The notes under the pieces were generated by a model. The model had not been told where the DNA came from. It worked only from the letters and a program-made list of their open reading frames with translations, and made no database searches. Source: Panopea generosa (lineage: Eukaryota; Mollusca; Bivalvia; Adapedonta; Hiatellidae). From it: a stretch of DNA of 64,000 nucleotides. Each line of letters begins with the position of its first letter. Position 1 is the stretch's first letter. Both the position numbers and the translations under genes were made by a program. Shown here piece by piece: positions 25,483 to 36,806 of the stretch. The DNA is taken from assembly GCA_029582155.1 (NCBI GenBank), contig CM055895.1, forward strand, positions 17,102,787 through 17,166,786, in the 5' to 3' direction.

Positions 25483-27103
25483 ATAATGTCGATATGTTGT
25501 TATACCTAGTGCTGGATGTCGGTATTTTGTTATACCTAGAGCTGGATGTCGGTATGTTGTTATACCTAATGATGCTGGATGTCGGTATGTTGTTATACCT
25601 AGTGCTGGGTGTCGGTATGTTGTTATACCTAGTGCTGGATGTCGGTATGTTGTTATACCTAGTGCTGGATGTCGGTATGTTGTTATACCAAGTGCTGGAT
25701 GTCGGTATGCTATAATTCCTAGTGCTGGATGCCGGTATGTAATAACACCTAGTGCTGGATGTTGCTTTGTTATTACACCTAGTGTTGGATGTATGTATGT
25801 TGTTATACATAGTGCTGGATGTCGGTATGTTATTATACATAGTGCTAGATGTCGGTTTATTATTACACCTAGTGCTGGATGTCGCTTTGTTATTACACCT
25901 AGCGTTGAATGTATGTATGTTGTTATACATAGTGCTGGATGTCGGTATGTTATTATACCTAGTGCTAGATGTCAGTTTATTATTACACCTAGTGCTGGAT
26001 GCCGGTATTTTATTTTACCTATCGTTGAATGTATGTATGTTGTTATACCTAGTGCATGTCGGTATGTTGTTAAACCTAGTGCTGGATGTCGGTATGATAT
26101 TACACCTAGTACTGAATGTCGGTTTGTTATTACACCTAGTGTTGGATGTCGGTATGTTGTTACACCTAGTGCTAGATGTTGGTATGATATTACACCTAGT
26201 GCTGAATGTCGGTTTGTTATTACACCTAGTGTTGGATGTTGGTATGATATTACACCTAGTGTTGGATGTCGGTATGTTGTTAAACCTAGTGCTGGATGTC
26301 CGTATGATATTACACCTAGTGCTTGATGTCGGTTTGTTATTAAACCTAGTGCTGGATGTCGGTATGATATTACACGTAGTGCTGAATGTCTGTTTGTTAT
26401 TACACCTAGTGTTGATGTCGGTATGTTGTTACACCTAGTACTGGATGTTGGTATGATATTACACCTAGTGCTGAATTTCGGTTTGTTATTACACCTAGTG
26501 TTGGATGTTGGTATGATATTACACCTAGTGATGGATGTCGGTATGTTGTTAAACCTGGTGCTTGATGTCCGTATGATATTACACCTAGTGCTGGATGTCG
26601 GTTTGTTATTACACCTAGTGCTGGATGTCGGTATGATATTACACATAGTGCTGAATGTCGGTTTGTTGTTACACATAGTGTTGGATGTCGGTATGTTGTT
26701 AAACCTAGTGCTGGATGTCGGTATGATATTGCACCTAGTGCTGGATGTCGGTATGTTATTACACCTAGTGTTGGATGTCGGTATGTTGTTACACCTAGTG
26801 TTGGATGTCGGTATGTTGTTATACCTAGATCAAGATGTCGGTATGTTGTTACACCTAGTGCTGGATGTCGGTATATTATTACACCTAGTGCTTGATGTCG
26901 GTATGTTGTTATACCTAGTGCTGGATGTCGGTATGTTATTATACCTAGGGTTGGACGTCGGTTTGTTGTTTTACCTAGTGTTAGACATTGGTATGTTATT
27001 ATACCTAGTGCTGGATGCCGGTATGTTATTATACCTAGTTTTGAATGTCGGTATATTATTACACCTAGTGCTGGATGTCTGTATGTTATTACACCTAGTG
27101 CTT
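25483..27103. repeat. 30-bp minisatellite, about 54 copies
   Basis: Unit 'ctagtgctggatgtcggtat' followed by 'gttgttacac'. Because the unit is a multiple of three and lacks stops, several frames stay open for hundreds of codons (for example a repeating LVLDVGMLLY). Variant units (GATATT, TTTGTTATT) alternate in the second half, giving a 60-90-bp higher-order pattern. I see no start context, splice sites or non-repeat coding sequence, so I treat it as satellite DNA. Confidence 0.9.
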
Positions 27104-27769
27104 AAAAGCTGGTTAGCCATATATATCATGCAATTCAGTCTGATTATCAACCAGTCTAACTATCAATCAAATACGAAGTATCCACATTTTTAGCAAAAGA
27201 TTCAAGCAAATATAACGCAGTTAAATATGTAAATATCTTTGGCAAAAATGTTCAACGTTGACAAGGCGCTCATATCTAAGCTACAATAGTCATATTTGTG
27301 AAATGCAGAATATTTAACCAATTTACATAGGTAAAAAGTAGTATTTGTGTATGACAGGCTGTTTCCTGGCTGAGTAAATAAATTATATGCATATTGCAAG
27401 ATAATAGCGTAAACAAAGCAAACCGGGATTCAATCTGCATCTTAACTTAAATGCCTGACAGGGCTGTCACTTCGCCTTGCGGCATTAATAAATTTCCACA
27501 AACGATAAAACGTAAGATGTGAGTGCCGGAACTATTTACATGTATCACCGCAACGGTTATCACTTATCTGGATTACTGGAATTATCATGACATGTTAATC
27601 TTGTAGCAGACATTTACGATTATCCATATACTTATCAAAATTTTGTTAACAGAGCTAAGCCAAGGTTTCAGCCACCGGGCCATCTTTTTAGTGCAACGAG
27701 ATAACAAGATAATATTTAGTAATAATCTACTTGGTATCTTCTTGCACTATTTGGGATATAAACCTATTT

Positions 27770-27781
27770 ATATATATATAC

Positions 27782-27831
<50 letters not shown>
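27770..27831. repeat. (TA)n-(TG)n microsatellite
   Basis: A short TA/TATA run followed by about 22 TG units. Confidence 0.9.
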
Positions 27832-27834
<3 letters not shown>

Positions 27835-30356
27835 ATGCATTATATGCATTTTAAGCAATTAAATCTTCACGGCGCACAGCTCTAAAACAATGTCGTCAAA
27901 TTTGGTAATATTGTCACGTGGTGTAATTTCACATACTTCTTAGTTTTTGGCACCAAAAGTGAAATAATGCCCACGTGACTGAAATAACTCATCAGCAGGA
28001 CTTTATCAAACGGATTTGCATCCTAAACCAACGTTTTAATGTAAAACTTATGTAACTGAAGGTTTGAGAGTGTTAGAATATATAACTTGCCGCATTAACG
28101 TGCTTTCGTCTTCGCAAACTATTTACGCTTTCACAGAGGAACGAGCACCATGTAGCAAAACACCAACCTGTAAATAATATAGAAATGTGTGAATCAAAAT
28201 ACAGTCAGCGTATTGGAACACGTCCATACGCCACAGCGTAGTCTCCTGGATACATACACTCACTGTAAAACAGGGTGGTCTTGAAAATGAACGAGGTGTC
28301 TGTAAAAACAATAGAAATTGACACATACTTTACATGCGCATTATAGTCGTGTATTAATAAGCATTTCATTTTTTTAGGTATTCAGCCTTGACTTACCGGC
28401 TGTCTGGCGCAAGATGGGGTGTTTGTTTCTTCCATTATTGATTATCTGAGTTGACGTTTTTTTTTTGAGGATTTGCATTGCATATTTTAGTCGTTATAAT
28501 ACAGTGCATGTTTTCATTTTCAGTGGGTAGGGTAACGGTATGTTTATATTAAAGGCAATCGAACCGTTTTGAATACTATCAAATTTGAAAACAACAATAT
28601 CAGTATTTGTCTGATATTTCTCGTTCTGTTTGTTAGTAACTTTGTAACTGGCCTTCTTTTGCTTACCTCATTATTAAAGCAGTAACACTGAGATACACGA
28701 CGTGTACACGTTCTTTAAGATTTTTTTTTTGCCAAATCGTTAAACCAAGATATTTTATTTTGTGAAAGGTTTTAAAATAAGGAAATTCCATGTGGTACAG
28801 GAAAGGTAACGTTCTATAGACGCAGTCAGTCTGTCTGTCACACCAACAGCATAAACACGATGTCATGATGAAATAAGAAGAAATTTGACACCTTTTTGTA
28901 CTAATAGAACGATAGTTCTAAACACTATACACATGAAGTGGCAAAAACAACATTTTTGTATTAACATACTGTCATTGATACTGTTTCCTTGGGAAATTGG
29001 ATACATATATTAGTTAATATCAATAGTATTTTTTGCAGTTTTATTTTTACTTTTTATCACTAAACAATTTTATGGATTTCTTAATGTTGACGCTTGTTAT
29101 TTCTTTAATGTCTTTCCCGTTACGACTATCTGTAGTGTAATATTGAGACAAGCCTTCGCTACCTACAACATTAAAGTCAACACCATAACGCGCTACTGGC
29201 CAATCATAACACCGGTACTGTTCAATGGTTGAAGCAGGTCGTATAAATATACCGAATAAAATTATAAACTTCACCATGACAAATCAGTTTTTTCTTCTTC
29301 TTACAATAGGGTTGAAAAGAAGCTGTAATTTGTAAAAACATGCCGCGCATTCTTCACCTTCATTGATATAATAGAGTCGCTAAATGCAGACAGTGGATAA
29401 AACAGACAGTACATAATATATATACACAAAATGTACATCTCAAACACTCTTGTTATTATATACTTTAAAAACGCAAGTTTAGTATCATATGTGTCATATT
29501 ATATTATATCGTTATATTTGATTATATTAAACAAAGACAAATTTTTTGTCTTAAGTCCTATTCTAGTAACAAACCACGATTTGTGTTGATAACTAAACGA
29601 TATTCTAACATGTATATAATAACACAGAGGTGTTCACAAGTCATGCATAAAAAATATAACGCACTAAAAAACTTGCGTTTTTAACGCCGTTAAGTATTCT
29701 TGTAAATTTTAGACGTCTTAACAGTTGCTAGGTTCAGTAGACCTGCAAGTAGGTGGGTTCTTTCGATTACAATGTATTTTTATCCTGGAATTCTTTAATA
29801 TAACTTTCATTTTTATTTAAAAAAAGTAATAAAACTTACCCAACAGGAGATGTAGCATCAAATGCCAAAGTTACCACAACAGCAAAACATAACAGATACA
29901 TAACATACCTACAGTAATCGTTAATACAGGAATAGGTAGCAAACTCGCCACAGAGAAGCGTGCATTTTGATAACGGGAACATAATTTTAAAAAAACTTTC
30001 ATAAAGTCAAAATGTCTTAGACACTGACTGTAAGAATCAGGAAAGATTAGTCAAATTAAACAATTGATAATAAATCGTTGATAGAAATATTGAACATGCT
30101 GTCCATAATTAACACAGGAGACGTCGCAAACGTCTCTCTAGAGACGTGCACTATGCAGTGCCGCAGGAGGGACAGGACTTGAGGAAAAGATCTTAAAGAT
30201 CAAATAATATCTGACAAAGCACAACACGCAACTAAAATAAGAAAATAGAGGACTCGGTTTGATAGGGTCTATGTATGAGGGGTAATGAAACACACACCAC
30301 CACTCACATCATAGCCTCAGTTTAAACCATGGTGTGGTATGTGTATATTTTAGACA

Positions 30357-30540
30357 TACAGTAAAACCTGTATAAACAGTCACCTCTATTAAGCTGCCCC
30401 TTGTCTTAAACACCCACATTGACTATTTCGCATTTCTATGCTTCCAGAGCAAATAAACCTGTATTAAGCAACAACCTGTCTTAAAAGGCCACTTTTGCTC
30501 ATTCCATTGACTGGCTGCTTAAGACAGGTTTGACTGTACA
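30357..30540. mobile_element. foldback (MITE-like) element, second copy
   Basis: Same family as 10829-11008. The left end 'tacagtaaaacctgtataaa' and right end 'aagacaggtttgactgtaca' are near inverse, and the interior again has 'attaagcaacaacctgtct'. Confidence 0.7.
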
Positions 30541-30657
30541 CAAAAATACATTAATAAAAGTATACCGAAGAAGCATATAATTATATAAATAAACAAGGAC
30601 TATATAAAGAATAGTATAAGAACAGTGGGAGTCGCCAATGTCCACAGACTATACATG

Positions 30658-30775
30658 AGTTAAATTTGAGTTATAAAACAACAGTTAAATTACAAAGTAT
30701 GTTACAGCGAATATTGTTAATTTTGAGTTATAAAACAATAGCTCAATTACAAAGTATGTTACAGCGAATTTGGCG
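30658..30775. repeat. ~62-bp direct repeat, two copies
   Basis: Two consecutive units with 'gagttataaaacaa' and 'caaagtatgttacagcgaat'. Confidence 0.8.
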
Positions 30776-32486
30776 ATAGTCGTTTAATGTGTTGACATTG
30801 CAACATGACAGCGAGATGAAGCACGTGTAGCTGTTAATGAAACGAGGAACGACACTAAGAGAATACAAGAACAGATAATTGAAAAAAAAATGTTTTCTTC
30901 TTTTTCATTAAGTTAATAACTTAACGTTGATGTAAATAGCTTATCGAATAATTATAATGTCACTATTTTTAAAGCAACCCGTTTGAATATTAAAACTTCA
31001 CAATTCTCCAGAGTTTATTTTAACAAAATATTGACAATCATTGCACAATTAAATAAAAACCTATGTCACCAACTGCATTTTGTGTATCTTCCTTTGGGTG
31101 CTTTGTATAGTTATCTTCAACATTTCCAGGTTAAGTCTAAAGCCATTTCAAATCGAGATAAAGAAAAAAAATCTTCTTAAATCGTTTGAATGCTGGCAAT
31201 AGTCGAGCAGTTATATCTTTATTATTGTCAAATACTTCTGTAAACGACGACGAGATTGTAATTTGGTGATAAAATTAATATACTGAACATATCAGCTTAC
31301 CCGCCACTATTGTATTTCCAGCATCTTCTTTAAGTAGCTTTATTAAAATGAGTAAATGACATTAACAGACAATTATGTAATAATTCTACATAGCCTACAT
31401 ATTCTTACTTATTCAAGTCCAAATTTCGAAAAAATGTTTTGGATACATTTTTTGAGAGAATACGTAAAAGGTTAGGTAAATAAGATGTCAGGTGGCAGGT
31501 TAGCTGCTCCGTTCAGAATATAAACGAATACGATAGACTGGTGCGATATATATCATCATTGGTTTACATTGCACATATTTTATGAGAATAAAAAAAGCCA
31601 CAGCACTTTTTATGTGAACAAGTATTGAAACAAAACTATTGGAGATTACAATTGAACCTTTGTGTAAACCGATCAGTATACTAAAACGTGTGTGAAAACA
31701 ACCCGATCCCTTTAAAATACCCGAAGAAATACGCCAGCCTGCTAATTGAAATATGACAGTTTCATATTTAGTGTCAAAATATCCGTGAACCTTAACTGGA
31801 ATGTATTATTTTCTATAATGAAATATCAAATGCATACTCGAAATACCACGGCAAATTTAGTATGTGCAAAATTACGACTTATTTACGTTCATGCTTAACC
31901 GTTCTTTTACCAATACACAAATTATTTTATTACTCTGTATTCTTCAATTAATTCCTAAAAAAAACGTCTCATTCTTATGTGTATGTTGCCCACGGTGATT
32001 ATCGTGATTCTCAGATGAATCTATACATCCCTGTCATTTCTAGATAGTATTAAGAACCTGTTTTTTGGTGCATTTTCTGCCTTACCATGTTAATGTTAGA
32101 GAGAGAGGTACACGGAGTTAAATCAATGTTCTGCCAGAGTTATCATCATCCGATAAACATTTGAAGTAAAACCTCTTTTTCTGCATTTATACATATTTTC
32201 TTTAGAATATATCTAAATCGGTTTCCCATTTAAGTGCACGGATAGACTGCGCATACCGTGGTCCGATACCGACAATGTGAACGTTGCATCCTTCAATTGT
32301 TCTTCGAGTTAACATGATAAGCGACGGACACGGTATTATGGAGATAGAAAATAATGTTGGATCATCGGACCAAGCTTAACTCTTTACACCATATGCATTT
32401 TAACTGGACTCTTCCAAACTCAAAAGCCACACATAGTCAATTTCCATCAATAAGTACATTTTAACTATTCATTCTGATAGAACAAA

Positions 32487-32600
32487 AAAAAAACAGTGCA
32501 GAACACTGTTCGTGACGAGCAATCAGAACTGGTTCTACACTGTTTTCAAAAGCCTTCTATATTAGAGGTTTTAAAAGGTGTCCATATGAAGTAATGGGTT
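32487..32600. mobile_element. hairpin/foldback element related to 5922-6105
   Basis: Arms 'aaaacagtgcagaac' and 'gttctacactgtttt' pair. The loop holds 'acgagcaatcagaac', a decayed version of the inner stem at 5940-5970. The sequence that follows, 'caaaagccttctatattaga', is the same as after the first copy. Confidence 0.6.
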
Positions 32601-32642
32601 AAACATGGCACTGGGAAATGTAGGAAGATCTAAATGAAAATC

Positions 32643-32866
32643 AGGGACAGGTTTCACTAAACATCTCAAGCTGTCATCAAACATTTCAATTTCTCTAAAT
32701 TATAAATTTAATTCAGTACACATTAAATGACCACACGTATTTGAAGTTTGAACGCATCCGTGCTCATTGGTAAAGGATAGCATGCAAATTGATTACTCTA
32801 AATGACGTTTAAACATTTCAAAACTTTGAAGTTGAGAGGTTTAGTGAAACTGGGTCCAGGGGTCGT
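32643..32866. mobile_element. foldback (MITE-like) element, family with GGTTTCACTAAAC ends
   Basis: The left end 'ggacaggtttcactaaacat' is the near inverse of the right end 'aggtttagtgaaactgggtc', about 25 bp of imperfect TIR. It contains no coding sequence and is directly followed by the next foldback element. Confidence 0.65.
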
Positions 32867-33110
32867 ATTCACCAACCACTCTTATAATATTCTTAGACAT
32901 AAGCTTGAAAAACCAAATTTCAACATTAGACATCTAGTTTACCATGACATATAGAATACTTATAAGAGTTTATCTGACTATATATTAGGTGTCCCTGCAA
33001 GCTTGTAATTTTTTACCTAAAAAAATGGTCTCTCAATGTGTTTTTCAAAATTCATTCTTGAGTTCAAATCTAATGATATTCTTGAGAATGGTTGGTGAAT
33101 ACTACCCCGG
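32867..33110. mobile_element. foldback (MITE-like) element, family with GGTCGTATTCACC ends, copy 1
   Basis: Left 'ggggtcgtattcaccaacca' and right 'ggttggtgaatactacccc' are imperfect inverse copies. The interior shares 'ttcttagac', 'aagcttgaaaa' and 'gagtttatctgactata' with copy 2. Confidence 0.75.
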
Positions 33111-33355
33111 GGTCGTATTCACCAACTATTCTTGAGAACATTCTTAGACTAAGCTTGAAAATCCATAGTTGAACCATCAATGCTTACCTCACCAGAACCA
33201 ATAGAATAATTGTCAGAGTTTATCTGACTATAAATTAGGTGCCACTACATAAAATATTGATATAAAAAATGGTCTCTAATTGAGATTTTCAAAATTCATT
33301 CTTCATTTTAGGTCTAAGAATATTTTTAAGAATGGTTGGTGAATACCACCCCTGG
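33111..33355. mobile_element. foldback (MITE-like) element, copy 2, abutting copy 1
   Basis: Same TIRs ('ggggtcgtattcaccaacta' and 'ggttggtgaataccacccc') and the same interior order as copy 1. The two copies touch with no spacer. Confidence 0.75.
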
Positions 33356-36300
33356 ACTCAATGAGGTATATCCATATCATTATAATGCTTGTTAATTTCG
33401 AGTTATGTCGAACCGAATGTTGACGGTAAATTACTAAATACAATTAGTTCAATGAAATCATATTTAAACTAACTCCCATGATCTTCTCAATAAATCGAGA
33501 CTGCTAGTTTATCTCCTTGTTTTCATCCTGGTCATCTACGATTTTCATTTCATCTGATTTATTGCACCAGTAGAACATTCTGTCAAACCACATATATTTG
33601 CAATATTTATCAAGGCCATGTTGATATTGTGAGGTTATACCTTAATATATAGTCAAGAGCAAACTAATTTAATTGAATCGCCCGAGGATTTTTTTAATAT
33701 AAAACAAATATAATACTATAATTATGATAAATGAATTCGTTTCAAGTACACAGCGCATCAAATGAACTCGGTTTTAATGAGTTTGTCCGCAAGTGGGTAA
33801 TTCTATTACATCAACCCTCGCGTCCTCTATAACACCATCTCCCAACGCTCTACAGCACCAGTTTCAGTCGGTTTTTCTAATGAGCTCAGCGATTGCAAAG
33901 AACCAGAAAATTTGCAATCATGATGACCTTTTACGACAGAGACCGTATATATTACAGCACAGACAGTTTAATACTTTGTACTTTATGGAAAAGTACACAT
34001 TTGCAAATGTGTCTCTGCTTGTAAGAGAACTACCAATACGAAACAAGCCAAAGACGTTTCATCCCTATATCTGTCAGTTTTCATTTCCATAACTAATGCT
34101 TTATCGTTGTTTTCATTATGCGCCCGCGTGTTGTTCAAGATATTTGTCATGATTGAATAGTCATAAAGCAATGTACTTTGATTTGAACGACTAGCAAAAA
34201 TGTTGAATGTTATGAAAATGCTGACATTGACGGTGATGATGGTAAATGCACTTGAAATGGTTATAATGAACTATATTTGAAAAAAAAATCCTTGTGATTA
34301 CAGAAAGAAAATGGTAGACTTGATTTTAATGAGTCTCCACGCGAGAGGTAATTAAATATGCAAAACGCACCACGCGCTCCAGCACGAGTTTTCACGGTAT
34401 CGCAAGGCGACATCCGTTTTTGAGCCACACTAAATGAGCTGCACCACGATTTCAAAGGACATGGATTAATAATAACGACGCGTTAAAATCTTGAATAAAT
34501 AGTTAACGACACCCACGCAAGACTGCTTTGTGAAAGTCGTGAATATAAGATAAAACGATCTCTTAGAAGCACAGGACTCAACTAAGAAAGGAAAATACTA
34601 GCATCGGTTTTGGAGTTTATTGAGTCTAGAGATGATAATGCTAATGAGGATGCTGGTCTTAAGATTATTTTTTTTTCGCTAATTGTAAGCCATAACTTAA
34701 TAACATCAAATGATAATGCTAATATTATTACTTTTAAAGCGAGTTTCTTAAATAATTTCCAAATCAATTATATAACAAGTGGTTACAATTCATACTAATG
34801 GTATATTGATTGGAACGAACACACGACCCTTTAGTCTAAGATCCAACGCTCAATGGCTAGCCTTCAAGTTCCACTGTTCTGATGGTAACAAAGACATGTA
34901 TATACTCTTGCTGACTCAACATAGTAGGACTAGAGTGTGACTGCCCACACACACACAACGCTATTATAACACAATTATTCTTTCATAACGTATATCCCGT
35001 ATATATCTGTTAAAATAAGATGCTTTCATGAAATTAATGTGTATTTAAATATCAACGTTCAGGGGCAGATTGAGGGTTTATAATGGGTTGGGTGACATTC
35101 TAAATATCACTACTTACTGTGCTTATATTTCTGCCAATGTCTTATCCTCTTGTGATGCGGAGGTGCATGATATAATGGAATGCAGTATAGGACAGGGGTA
35201 TAGTGTGAAATATTGCACGTTGTCTCTTAGTAACTTTTAATGTTGTGTTTAAGGTCTCCTCAAATATATCCAAATTATACAAACAATCATCTATAAGCAT
35301 TCATTCCGGATAGATCTGGCATGTTACTTATGTGTAGGGTGTATGTCTGTTACGCCACTAATCTCAATTCGTGCCTGCAGACCCGTACTCTTAATGCATA
35401 GATAATTAAAAAATATATACGTTCTGGGTATTGTTCAATGCTCAAACTTTCAAACAAATCTTCTGCAGAGAGATAATTAATACATAAAAAACATCAAAAT
35501 ATGTGTTATTTGGTTAGTGTTTTTATTTTGAAATGTCTAAAAGTGTTCGATGTGTTATACTGCACGTACATATATATTGTTTATTCTCTCTTGTTGTTCT
35601 TTAACAACTTTTCTTTTATTGGCTAATGTGTGAGCCTGTTTTTTTTGTGTGTTTTTAAGAATTATATGAACATTGTCTTTGGTTTCCGTATTTTGTCACT
35701 GGTTACAACGAAGCAGCTATATCCAGCTATGTATGGACGGTTTTGCATTTTCTTTACTTTTACTAAATAGCTAAAACATACGTAAGTTTTATTTTGGTAA
35801 TAGTTCATCAACACGTTTCTTCTGTTTCATTTCAAACGATTGCATTTCTTTCAACATATATTGCATTGGAGTTATTTTCAAATTAAACTGGATATTTTTA
35901 AAAAGCATCCGGTGGTTAGGCCATATGCAGGAGGTGGCATTTAGAGGGAATTTAGGTGTAAGTTTGGGTTTGTACAAAATAAACTTGTTTTATGGTGTTA
36001 AGATGCAATATTTGAGTGAAAGGGCACATTGTATGTCGGAATGATAAATCAACGGCGCGTTTTGCGGGATGTACGTTTAAATAATGCGGCAACTCATAGC
36101 ACTTTCCTCTTGAGGGTTTAACTTTACAAAAAAAATCACTGAGGCTGAATTATGAACTTTGAACTTTAAATAAAAGAATCTGTTTCAGTTCGCAAACAAG
36201 TATTTTAAACCATTTGTAATGAATTTTAACAAGCGTTAATTAAAATAAAGCACTTATTTGAAAAGCAATGCATACCTCCCAATGGCAAGTGCCATTTCTC

Positions 36301-36687
36301 TTTCACGTGATCGTGACGTGATCGTGACGTTCCAATCTGACAGCGTCCGCTGGCAATTTCTAAGTTATACCATTGTGTAGAGTGGCCTTTCTCTCTTAAG
36401 CAGATATTTTATATGAAATAAATTATTATAACACATTCTTTTCTTGTCAGGTGATATATAATACTATAGTATAATAATTTAGATAAAATAAATAATACAA
36501 TTATATATCAACAGCATTCATTTACTTTGAAGTAAATAGCTACATTTTATCTATATATCGTTTCAATAACACTAAGGTGCCAAGTGTTTACTTATTTCAT
36601 TTACGTTCTGTACGTTTTTGTACTGATAAATGATTACAATATAACATATTTTAATTGTTTTATCTTATTGTTTTCCTGCTTTTTCAG

Positions 36688-36806
36688 GTTTTTCTTTTTA
36701 TTGGAATCCAAGATTGAGCGCCTGGAGATATCCGTTAGCCCGTGTGCTTCCCCTATTATTTGGCACGTCACCTATAAACCGCATCGAGAAAACACACCCA
36801 TATATG
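36688..36806 (+). CDS. NDNF: NDNF homologue, second coding exon
   Basis: The acceptor is a long T/C tract ending CAG at 36685-36687 and the donor is G|GTAAGTT at 36807. The first base completes the Lys codon split in the previous exon. The exon then encodes 39 codons beginning FFLLES, with 'LEISVSPCASPIIWHV'. This corresponds to the NDNF segment that in vertebrates reads YFFVVEED...LSVTVTPCDAPLEW. The exon ends with one base of the next codon (G), completed as Glu by the last exon. Residues are about 73-113 of the protein. The last ~55 bases of this exon and its donor are the template for the tandem array that follows. Confidence 0.9.

Larger units (their letters stand above)
9482..36687 (+). 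other. NDNF intron 1 (27.2 kb)
   Basis: GT...AG intron in phase 2, bounded by GTAAGT at 9482 and a long pyrimidine tract ending in CAG at 36685-36687. It contains SINEs, foldback elements and minisatellites listed separately, plus a broken exon-like segment on the other strand near 20.0 kb. I see nothing recognisable in 9830-10827, 11010-12164, 12450-13474, 15175-16118, 17830-18205, 22600-25480, 27115-30350, 30780-32485 and 33356-36687 beyond AT-rich unique-looking sequence and short microsatellites. Confidence 0.85.

Noticed and set aside
25326-27193. Three long overlapping frames with LVLDVGMLLY-type repeats
   Set aside because: Entirely the 30-bp minisatellite; several frames and both strands are open for the same reason, with no non-repeat coding sequence.
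29047-29277. Minus-strand 76-codon frame with a hydrophobic start
   Set aside because: No homology recognised and no splice or neighbouring support; chance frames of this length are expected here.
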